A stretch of 12,607 nucleotides of DNA from CBDUEF01 sp018063485. GTDB lineage: Bacteria > Pseudomonadota > Alphaproteobacteria > Rhodobacterales > Rhodobacteraceae. Numbering within the stretch: position 1 is the stretch's first letter; each line of letters begins with the position of its first letter. Below the pieces are notes generated by a model, which was not told where the DNA came from, ran no database searches, and worked only from the letters and a program-made list of their open reading frames with translations. The stretch lies in the NCBI GenBank assembly GCA_037045435.1, contig JBAOID010000022.1:1-12607 (forward strand), in the 5' to 3' direction. The translations under genes were made by a program, and so were the position numbers. Shown here in pieces: positions 1 to 6,292 of the stretch.

Positions 1-241
1 TTGTAAACGGATGCAAGGGTGCGCTCTGTGGTGCTGCGGTCAGCGAAATGCCCTTGGTTTCCTCAGGCTGAGCGCGATCAGAGAGATCTCGCAGACCATC
101 GCGCGCGCGTGCTATATAAGGTGTATAGACGCACCCTGTCGCGTTTGGTTCCCGATTTCAATTGAAGCGATTAGCTGAAACCTGAGCGGTCTGGTTGGAG
201 CTTGGCATTTCAGCAAAGGCTCGACGGAAGGGCAGGGGGGC
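1..241. other. Non-coding or unassigned edge region downstream of the recombinase gene
   Basis: This stretch follows the 3' end of the leftward recombinase gene and runs to the window edge. Short open stretches exist on both strands (about 55 codons rightward ending near position 176; about 50 codons leftward running off the edge without an ATG), but neither resembles a protein I recognise and neither has a clear ribosome binding site. An alternating GC stretch followed by an AT-rich TATATAAGG-like segment lies near 103-121 and could be part of a promoter for something outside the window. I see no RNA gene or terminal repeat here. Confidence 0.4.
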
Positions 242-1375
242 TCACAGCCCTGCGGCCTTGGTCAGGTTGACGCGGAATCTGTCGCGGCGGCGCTGGTAGC
301 GGCGGGTCATTTCGGCGCTGGCATGGCCAAGCTGCTTTTGCACATAGCGCTCATCCACCTCGGCGCTGCTGGCCAGCCCGGCGCGCAACGAGTGGCCCGA
401 GTAGAGCCTCACCCGTTCGGCCTCGGGCAGGTCAGGGCGAATAGCCCGGCCTCGCGGACGCATGTCTTGATCAGCCGGGCGACGTGCTTGTCGGACAGCC
501 GCTCGCTCGTAGCCTTCAGCCCGTTGCGCGACACGGCGACGAAGATCGGGCCCGAAGTCGATGCGGGCATAGTGCAGCCACTGCGTCAGGGCATGGACCG
601 GGCAGGTCTGATCGGCTGAGCCGCGGGCAATTTCCACCTCACGCCAGCCGGTCTTGCCGCGCAGGGTGATCAGAACACCGCCCTCCAGCATCTCTACCCA
701 GCCGCCACTGTCTGGCGTGTCATCCTTGCCGTGATCGAGGCTGACGATTTCGGATCGACGCAGGCCACCAGCAAAGCCGATCAGCAGGATGGCCCGGTCG
801 CGCAAACCCCGCAGATCATGGGGCAGGGTGGCCAGCATGTCTCGCAGGTCTCCCGGCAGGATGGCCTCTTTCTGTGCCGGTGGCCGTGCGTGCTTTCGGC
901 GGATGCCAGCCAGCACGCTGGCAATGTGGCGGTCCTTGCGGTCCATGCGCTGGCCGCGCTGCGCATAGCCCCAGGTCAGGCCGGACAGCCGCCGCTCTAT
1001 TGAGGAGACCGAGAGGGGTCGGGACGCCGACAGCGAAAGGGCCTTGCCGCCCGGCGCTGCCAGATCGGCGATGTAGAGGCCGATCAACTGGGGCGACGGG
1101 GGCAGGGGGTCCGCGCCGCGCATCCGGCACCAACGCGCGAAATGGGCCCAGTCCTTGGCATAGGCCTTCAGCGTGTTCTCAGACGCCGCCTGCCGCGCAT
1201 AGTCTCGCGCGGTTTCGACCAGGCGGTCGAGCGTGCCCGAGCCAGCGACATGGGAGGGCAGGGCGATCGTGTCGCGCTCCAGTATCAGCGCTGTCGTCCC
1301 CTTCATGGCGATCGGGACGTTCCGGCGGCTCTGAAGGCGATTTCTCGGGCGTTTCCGGTCATAGCCGTCGAGCAT
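242..1375 (-). CDS. Tyrosine-type site-specific recombinase/integrase with an internal out-of-frame segment
   Basis: A tyrosine recombinase that should cut and rejoin DNA through a covalent phosphotyrosine. Numbered from an upstream ATG at 1414 (390 residues), the N-terminal SAM-like DNA-binding domain spans about 60-175 and the catalytic domain about 185-385. Visible catalytic residues are Arg219 in GLRRSE, the beta-hairpin Lys254 in RGKTG, His341/Arg344 in HSLR, His364 in LGHAS and Tyr373 in RRYQ. Residues about 289-324 (positions 444-553) are out of frame: the neighbouring frame reads GPIFVAVSRNGLK...HVARLIK, typical of the family, so a one-base gain near 548-553 and a one-base loss near 441-450 cancel. 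I chose the ATG at 1375 because a GA-rich ribosome-binding-like stretch precedes it and a 26-bp inverted repeat covers the region upstream; ATGs at 1414 and 1306 are alternatives. It is divergent from the DUF1403-scpB pair. Whether it still works is unclear. Confidence 0.85.
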   Translation of the reverse strand: MLDGYDRKRPRNRLQSRRNVPIAMKGTTALILERDTIALPSHVAGSGTLDRLVETARDYARQAASENTLKAYAKDWAHFARWCRMRGADPLPPSPQLIGLYIADLAAPGGKALSLSASRPLSVSSIERRLSGLTWGYAQRGQRMDRKDRHIASVLAGIRRKHARPPAQKEAILPGDLRDMLATLPHDLRGLRDRAILLIGFAGGLRRSEIVSLDHGKDDTPDSGGWVEMLEGGVLITLRGKTGWREVEIARGSADQTCPVHALTQWLHYARIDFGPDLRRRVAQRAEGYERAAVRQARRPADQDMRPRGRAIRPDLPEAERVRLYSGHSLRAGLASSAEVDERYVQKQLGHASAEMTRRYQRRRDRFRVNLTKAAGL

Positions 1376-1386
1376 ACTCTTCTTGC

Positions 1387-1412
1387 GTCCGATAATGCAA
1401 ACATTATTGGAC
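1387..1412. promoter_or_regulatory. 26-bp inverted repeat at the recombinase 5' end (possible core recombination site or operator)
   Basis: The left arm GTCCGATAATG (1387-1397) and the right arm CATTATTGGAC (1402-1412) are inverted copies differing at one of 11 positions, separated by CAAA. The size and layout resemble the two half-sites of a Xer/tyrosine recombinase core, or a dimeric repressor operator. It lies just upstream of the recombinase start preferred here and within the divergent promoter zone shared with the DUF1403 gene. The function is inferred only. Confidence 0.55.
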
Positions 1413-1491
1413 ATAGCTGCGCTGCCACTGATGCGGCGCTAACGGCAGCTTTTTGCTGGCGCAAAGCGCCGCCACCCAGTAAGCTTGCGCC

Positions 1492-2394
1492 ATGGAAAAA
1501 CAACGCCTCAAGACCACAGTGGCCCCGCCGATGCTTCCCCCCTTGCCAGGCTGGATTATATCCGGACCTGCGGAAACCCTTGACTCTGCGGCGTTCCGGT
1601 CCGGGGCGGCGCTGGCGCATTTGGCCCTGGTGACCTGGACCGCCGATCTGCCCTTGGCCCTGTGGCGCGACCGGCTGGCGCTGGCGGCGGCCGAGGTCTG
1701 CATTGGCCTGACCGGCCGGCGCGAAGGGGCGCACGCTTTGCGCGATGCAGTTCATCTGACGAAGCCAGGCGACGATCCAGGCCCGGCGGGAAGGATCCTG
1801 CGGCACTGGAGCCGGGCGGCGGCACGGCCGATCACCGTCGCGGGGCTTGGCCGGGCGCTGGAGGGGGTTGCGCCCGGGCGGATTGCCTTAAGCCTTGATG
1901 CCATCGGGCCAACCCCGGTGGACCGCGCGGCGCAGGTCATTGAGGCGGTGCTGACCGACAGTCCGCGGGCCGAGATGGCGGCGCTGATCCTGGCCGATGC
2001 TGTACTGTCGAAGTCCTTGGGCTGGACACATATCCTGCCGCTTCTGTCCCTGGCACTGAAGACGCGCGATCTGCGGCTCAGGGGGGAGGATCTGCGGTTG
2101 GCCTGCCACCGCGCCGTTGTCTCCGGGGCCGGGCAGGCGGTGCCGCTGGCCGCCGATCTGGCGCGCCGGGCGGCGGGCTTGCAGGCTGTGGCCCCAAAGC
2201 TGCGGGCCAAGGGGGCCGCGCGGGCGGTGGAAATGATCCTTTCGCAGGATGTCTTGACCCCCGTGGCGCTCGCCCGGGCGATGCCGGAAATCCTGTCGGA
2301 CCGTGCCGCGCGGCGGCTTTGTGAGCGGCTGGTGGAACTGGGCGTACTGCGGGAACTGACCGGGCGCGACACCTTCCGCCTCTACGGGGTCTGA
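1492..2394 (+). CDS. DUF1403 family protein
   Basis: A 300-residue protein of the DUF1403 family, which has no assigned biochemical role. Recognition rests on the N-terminal PPLPGW motif followed by a small-residue-rich helical segment (about 33-75), the GRREGAHALRDAVHLTKPGDDPGPAGR core (about 75-101), and a long Ala/Leu/Arg-rich helical middle. The last 45 residues (LARAMPEILSDRAARRLCERLVELGVLRELTGRD...) look like a winged-helix end, which I infer from pattern only. No signal peptide or membrane segment is visible, so it is probably cytoplasmic. It ends two bases before scpB, so the two are almost certainly co-transcribed and translationally linked. No convincing ribosome binding site precedes the ATG, and an in-frame ATG at 1531 is possible. 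The pairing with ScpB suggests a role in chromosome or plasmid organisation. Confidence 0.85.
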   Translation: MEKQRLKTTVAPPMLPPLPGWIISGPAETLDSAAFRSGAALAHLALVTWTADLPLALWRDRLALAAAEVCIGLTGRREGAHALRDAVHLTKPGDDPGPAGRILRHWSRAAARPITVAGLGRALEGVAPGRIALSLDAIGPTPVDRAAQVIEAVLTDSPRAEMAALILADAVLSKSLGWTHILPLLSLALKTRDLRLRGEDLRLACHRAVVSGAGQAVPLAADLARRAAGLQAVAPKLRAKGAARAVEMILSQDVLTPVALARAMPEILSDRAARRLCERLVELGVLRELTGRDTFRLYGV

Positions 2395-2396
2395 GC

Positions 2397-2987
2397 ATGA
2401 CACGGCGCGAAGAGGGAGGGCTTGACCGGGACCTGGCTGACCTGCCGCCCGATCTTCGCTGGAGGGAATGGCTGCGCCGGATCGAGGCGGTTCTGTTCGC
2501 GAGTGCGAACCCGGTGGCGCGAGATCATCTGGTACGTGTCGTGGGGCAGGGGGCATCGGTTGATCTCCTGATCGAGGATCTGGCGGCCGATCTGGAGGGA
2601 CGACCCTATGAGGTGGCGCAGGTCGGTGCCGGGTGGATGCTGCGGACCCGCGCGGCCTATGCGCCCGCGATCCGCGTTGCGGCGGACGTGGGAGCGCAGG
2701 CGCTGAACCTGTCAGAGTTCGACCTCGCCGTGCTGGCGGCGATTGCGTTTCACCAGCCGATCAGCCGCGACGGGTTGAAAGACATCTTCGGCAAAGAGAT
2801 CAGCCGCGACCTGATCGGCAGCCTGGCCGAGCGCGACCTGATCGGCACCGGCCCCCGCGAACCCCGCCGTGGCGCCCCTTATACCTTTGTTACGACGGAA
2901 ACCTTCCTGGCCGCCTTCGGGATGCAATCCTTGCGCGACCTGCCAGACCCCGAGCAACTGGATGATGCAGGACTTGCCGCGCCTTGA
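2397..2987 (+). CDS. scpB: SMC-Scp complex subunit ScpB-like protein (accessory copy)
   Basis: A 196-residue ScpB homologue. ScpB proteins dimerise and bind the kleisin ScpA that closes the SMC ring in chromosome condensation and segregation. Two winged-helix domains are visible. The first spans about 24-95 (LRRIEAVLFASANPVARDHL...YEVAQVGAGW). The second spans about 104-170 (LSEFDLAVLAAIAFHQPISRDGLKDIFG), matching the usual ETLAIIAYxQPITR motif. The C-terminal TTETFLAAFGMQSLRDLPD matches the ScpB FLxxFGLxSLxDLP signature. Length is normal for the family. No scpA is adjacent; the upstream partner is DUF1403, with a 2-base gap. This is probably an extra copy specific to the mobile replicon, distinct from the housekeeping scpAB. 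Its target complex is not known from the sequence. Confidence 0.88.
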   Translation: MTRREEGGLDRDLADLPPDLRWREWLRRIEAVLFASANPVARDHLVRVVGQGASVDLLIEDLAADLEGRPYEVAQVGAGWMLRTRAAYAPAIRVAADVGAQALNLSEFDLAVLAAIAFHQPISRDGLKDIFGKEISRDLIGSLAERDLIGTGPREPRRGAPYTFVTTETFLAAFGMQSLRDLPDPEQLDDAGLAAP

Positions 2988-3090
2988 TTGCGGTCGGAGC
3001 ACGACATCTTGCACCGGCTGTCCAGCGCACGCTGTCTTTTATCTTCGGTAACGAATTCCGGGCTTCTTGAAGCAAAAGGGGGGTATCATG

Positions 3091-3114
3091 GGGAGTGGAC
3101 AAAACATGGGGGTC
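3091..3114 (+). repeat. Left terminal inverted repeat of the ISKra4-family element
   Basis: A 24-bp sequence beginning GGGAGTGGACAAAACATG and exactly complementary to 4532-4555. Pairing stops at 3090/4556 outside and at 3115/4531 inside. The transposase stop codon in the repaired frame (TGA, complement of 3113-3115) overlaps it, as is common in compact IS elements. Confidence 0.9.
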
Positions 3115-4477
3115 ATGCGGCGCGTTTTCTGTTTGCGACGTGTCAGCCGACCATCGAGAACTGCGGCCCTTGTGACGGCAACGCGGTGAGCTCCCTTTCG
3201 GCGACCACCTCATCCTTCTGCGCTTTCCCATGCGGGCATTGGCAATGTCATCGACTGATCCTTCGGCACGAGATGACGAGATGGGCAGCCCGTTACGATA
3301 GCGGCGGCCATAGTCGACAAGGGATTCCATGTTGTTCGCAAGATAGGTGTACAATGTCTCGCAGCGGGCCTGCACGCGAGCGGCAGCGGTGCGGACAAAC
3401 AAAGGTTCTTCCGCGAGGCGGGCGCAATCGTGCATGAGTCGCCTTCAGATAAGTTTCCGCGACCCGTGCTCTGCCGTGCCACAGCCACCAGCGGAGGCTT
3501 TTCGCGGGGCGCTGGAACAGCACCGGATTGCCAGTAAAGCCCGGTGTCTGGACCAGACCCTGGACGGCGGCCTCGACATGTCGGATGCGCATCGAAATGT
3601 GCCACCAGTCGAGAATATGCTTCACTTGGCCGTCACCACCAATTGCATTTCGGACGAGGTTTGGGAGAGCAAGCTCGCCATCTGAGATTACCGTCAACAA
3701 ACGGCCTGGCCTCCATCCAAAGCCTGACAGCTCCTCTCGCATACGGCTGCCTGGCGACGCTGTTGCATTGACGACCAAGCCAAATCGTCGGCACATATTG
3801 CGGCTTTCAATCTTGCCGACCACAAGATCCAGATGCCGCTGCTGATACTCGGGCCGACAGCGGATATGCGCGCCGTCCAGAAAAACAGTCAAACCACCTT
3901 TGGGCGCGGCATCAGCGGGATCGCCTGGTGCCCTTCGACTTTTTTCGAGTCCCGTGGCAACTCTACCCAACCGGTCACGCACCGTGGTGTGATGGGGCGG
4001 GTGGCAGGGGAGGAAGCTTTCCATCAGCCGCGCGGCTTCGCGAAAGGAATGCCGGGACCCAAGCTCGGCTTGGAGCCGCTGCAGCTCCGGGGTAGCCCGG
4101 TCTGGAAAGAAGTAAGCCAACGGAGAAATAGGTCCTCCGGAGCTTGCCGCTGACCTGGCATCACAGGGACAGCGGCGCAAGCGCGCGGCTTTGACCTGAA
4201 CCCGCCCAAAAAGCGTATCAAGAACGCGCGTGCGATAGTCATGGATGGCGCGCACCGAAGCACAAGTCGGGCAGACACGGCTTTCACGGGTGATTTCCTC
4301 AACCTGATCGCAAAGAATTGCCCGCTGGATTTGTTCTACAACCCTCTTCCCATCCTCAAGGAGCAGCCCGAAACCCTCCGGGCAGGTGACCCGGTACGGT
4401 CGCGAAAAGCCGTCAAGCTGATGAATTCGCTTCTCCCCATTTTCGAAGGTCGTTTCGACCGTAATCCGAACGTCCAT
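3113..4477 (-). pseudogene. ISKra4-family transposase, split by three one-base frameshifts
   Basis: A DDE-type transposase reading leftward from the ATG at 4477, preceded by a strong GAGGAGG ribosome binding site. A zinc-binding cluster is visible (CPTC at about 69-72, RCPC at about 102-105), then FLDGAH (Asp201) and VISDGE (Asp266), the probable first two acidic residues, and LDWWHISMRIRHVE. After codon 346 the frame breaks near 3442-3443: removing one base of the doublet restores KRLMHDCARLAEEP and the region with ISSSRAEGSVDDIANARMGKRRR that holds the catalytic Glu. A second shift in a triplet at 3193-3195 hides GAHRVAVTRAAVLDG, and a third in an A run (about 3133-3137) hides the terminal stop near 3113. 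With all three corrected the protein would be about 453 residues, normal for the family. As written it lacks the catalytic Glu and is inactive unless these are sequencing errors. Confidence 0.85.
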
Positions 4478-4531
4478 GGCAGCCCTCCTCGCAAAGAACT
4501 TACCCTAGCACGGGCCGCAACGACCGAAGAG

Positions 4532-4555
4532 GACCCCCATGTTTTGTCCACTCCC
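4532..4555 (-). repeat. Right terminal inverted repeat of the ISKra4-family element
   Basis: A 24-bp sequence exactly complementary to 3091-3114. It lies about 55 bases upstream of the transposase start and abuts the truncated IS256-family transposase fragment at 4556. Confidence 0.9.
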
Positions 4556-5337
4556 GGCGGTTCCTCTACATCTGGGCGGATGGCGTCTATTTCAAACCGC
4601 GCATGGCTGAGGAAAAGCAATGCGTTCTGGTGATCGTCGGGGCGGATGAATATGGTCGCAAGGAGCTGCTGGCGATGACCGACGGCTTCCGCGAAAGCAC
4701 GCAAAGCTGGCGCGAGCTGCTGCTCGATCTCAAGCGGCGCGGCCTGAAACAAGACCCCAAACTGGCCATCGGCGACGGTGCCTTGGGGTTTTGGACCGCG
4801 CTACGCGAGGTCTTTGCATCGACGCGTGAGCAAAGATGCTGGGTCCACAAGACGATGAATGTGCTGAACGCGATGCCGAAATCCATGCAGGCAAAGGCAA
4901 AAGGCCACCTCCATGACATCTGGCAGGCCGAGACCAAAGCCGAAGCCAACGTCGCCTTTGATTTCTTCGTCGAAACATACGGTGTGAAATGGGACAAGGC
5001 GGTCGCCAAGCTGGTCAAGGACCGCGAGGCGCTGCTGACCTTCTATGACTATCCGGCAGAACACTGGAAACACATCCGCACGTCAAACCCGCCTCTCGGC
5101 GATTGCGTGCAATCGCCTGCCGGCCAATGGATCGAGAGCACATTCGCCACCGTCCGACATCGAACAAAACGCACCAAGGGATGTCTCAGCCGAAAGACCG
5201 GGCTGGCCATGGCCTTCAAGCTGATGATGTCAGCGCAGAAGAAATGGCGAAAGCTCGACGGTCAAAACCGCCTGCCCGAGATCATCCAGGGGATTGAGTT
5301 CCGCGACGGGATCCGCCAACTTCAAGCCGCCGCCTGA
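4556..5337 (+). pseudogene. IS256-family transposase, 5'-truncated and with a 13-codon insertion
   Basis: The C-terminal two-thirds of an IS256-family (mutator-like) DDE transposase. The reading frame is open from the ISKra4 junction at 4556; the ATG at 4603 is an internal Met, not the native start. Motifs in order are FLYIWADGVYF (first Asp at 4579-4581), LAIGDGALGFWTAL (second Asp at 4774-4776), QRCWVHKTMNVLNAMPKSMQ, and IESTFATVRHRTKRTKG with Glu at 5134-5136. The family norm is RTxNPIESTFATVR; here 13 extra residues (PLGDCVQSPAGQW) separate NP from IESTF. The gene ends at TGA 5335-5337, followed by an IS256-type terminal repeat. The N-terminal part is missing because the ISKra4 element lies at the break. 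It is certainly non-functional without its N-terminus. Confidence 0.88.
5092..5130 (+). repeat. 39-bp hairpin-bearing insertion inside the IS256 transposase fragment
   Basis: The 39 bases between the codons for SNP and IESTF are absent from the usual IS256-family motif. They contain a perfect 8-bp inverted repeat, GGCGATTG (5098-5105) and CAATCGCC (5110-5117), around the tetraloop CGTG. The length is a multiple of three and keeps the frame open. Confidence 0.55.
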
Positions 5338-5341
5338 TCAA

Positions 5342-5368
5342 GCATCACCAACTTTTGCGCATATCTCC
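5342..5368. repeat. Right terminal repeat region of the IS256-family element
   Basis: Read on the minus strand, GGAGATATGCGCAAAAGTTGGTG resembles IS256-family ends of the type GAGxTATTGTCAAAAGTTGGTG. It starts a few bases after the transposase stop codon, where this family's ends normally lie, and it marks the point where ISL3 homology on the minus strand stops. The outer base is uncertain by a few positions. Confidence 0.6.
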
Positions 5369-5721
5369 ACGCCTGCGGCATGCGCCATATGGCCCAAGAG
5401 CTGCGCCTGTCGAGACGTCCGGCGCGCATAAGGGGCAGCCACCGCAACCTCGTGATCGGAAAACGTGCGGCGGCGACAATCCGAGTTCAAACATCGCCAA
5501 CGACAAACACTGAGATCGACCCAAACCGCTTGGCCCTGAGCGGGAAAATCCTCGATCTGCCGCCGCCTCCAACCATGTCGCTGCCTTGATGGCGTACCGC
5601 ATTCAGGGCAGATGCCATTCGGAGCCAGCCTACCTGATACAACCCAACCGCCCGATCCAGACTGGCGGACCTCACCAACCTCAACGCTGGCGGTTGGAGC
5701 CCAATGCTTCTTCGATACCAC
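5368..5721 (-). pseudogene. ISL3-family transposase, N-terminal fragment
   Basis: The first about 118 residues of an ISL3-family transposase, read leftward from a GTG at 5721 (MVSKKHWAPTASVEVGEV...). A zinc-ribbon pair is visible, CPECG at about 38-42 and CLNSDC at about 77-82, with the family signature HGWRRRQIEDFPAQGQAVWVDL and CRRRTFSDH. Homology ends at about LLGHMAHAAG, where the IS256-family terminal repeat begins; the nominal frame continues only into IS256 sequence before a stop. The DDE catalytic part is absent from the window. The element itself sits against the remnant AraC-type regulator gene, and its outer end must lie between 5722 and about 5760, but I could not recognise the terminal repeat. 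Confidence 0.82.
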
Positions 5722-5740
5722 GGCCTGATCCCTTCAATTT

Positions 5741-6139
5741 GTGAAGCTCAATCAAACCGCGACACACAAATTGAGGATGACCCCCGAGTTGTTGAACGGT
5801 CCCACGCGACAGCTGGTCAGAAAGGCGCTGCTGACCATTCAGCAGAGGCTGGAGGCACCGCTGACCGTCGCTGCCCTGGCCGACCATCTGAAAACCAGCC
5901 GCTGCAAGTTGGAACGGCATTTTGCCGATGCACTGAAAATGACGCCGTCGCAGGCGGACATGGCGATCCGTATTGCCCATGCCGAACTTCTGTTGTCACG
6001 CAGCGCGCGTACGGTGACGCTGGTGGCGCAGGATTGCGGGTTTGTCGATGTTTCGCACCTGATCCGTGTTTTCAAATCTGCGCGCGGCACAACGCCCGAG
6101 GTTTGGCGTCGGCTGCAGGCCATGCCAATTAGGCGTTAG
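5741..6139 (+). pseudogene. GlxA/GATase1-type AraC-family regulator, C-terminal DNA-binding remnant
   Basis: About 132 residues comprising the AraC/XylS helix-turn-helix domain. The first helix-turn-helix is at about 43-65 (LTVAALADHLKTSRCKLERHFADALKM), the second at about 91-113 (TVTLVAQDCGFVDVSHLIRVFKSARGTTPEVWRR). The stretch preceding it (THKLRM...LVRKALLTIQQRLEAPL) matches the linker of GlxA-like regulators, which carry an N-terminal DJ-1/GATase1-like sensor domain of about 190 residues; that domain is missing. The GTG at 5741 is simply the first available start after the ISL3 remnant. Family members such as GbdR, CdhR and SouR respond to betaine, carnitine or sarcosine, which fits the adjacent co-directional creatinase-like gene, so this was probably its inducer-responsive activator. 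A separately translated DNA-binding domain cannot be excluded. Confidence 0.8.
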
Positions 6140-6292
6140 ATGCAGCGCAACCTTTGCCTGCCTGAGACGGAGACGTCTTTTCGCTGAAATAGCCAGTGCA
6201 AATGCAACCATTGGGTCAACAAATTTCCCTGACACGGTCCACCCGCCTATCTTTGCGGCTATGTATGACCTGGCCGAAAGGGACGCGACCCA

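Larger units (their letters stand above)
3091..4555 (-). mobile_element. ISKra4-family insertion sequence, complete ends, broken transposase
   Basis: The element is bounded by perfect 24-bp inverted repeats, 3091-3114 and 4532-4555, starting GGGAGTGGAC on the left with its complement on the right; total 1465 bp, a usual size for the shorter ISKra4 groups. It encodes one leftward transposase. I find no direct target repeat in the flanks (left flank ends GTATCATG, right flank begins GGCGGTTC), so the two flanks probably did not form one original target site. The right flank is IS256-family coding sequence while the left flank is not, implying a deletion or rearrangement at this element. Confidence 0.88.

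Noticed and set aside
1752..2556. Long minus-strand open frames under DUF1403 and scpB
   Set aside because: These are GC-rich antisense shadows of two recognised genes, rich in Arg/Pro/Ala with no domain pattern.
3062..3073. GCTTC-TT-GAAGC as a terminator for scpB
   Set aside because: The stem is only 5 bp with a 2-base loop and is followed by A and G rather than T, so support is too weak. Nothing else was recognised between 2988 and 3090.
2890..3435. A separate leftward gene starting MHDCARLAEEP
   Set aside because: The first half is the continuation of the ISKra4 transposase after a one-base shift; the rest is out-of-frame transposase and antisense scpB.
6140..6292. Promoter or extra gene in the gap before the creatinase-like gene
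   Set aside because: I saw no clear -35/-10 pair and no convincing open frame; only the ribosome binding site next to the start is supported.
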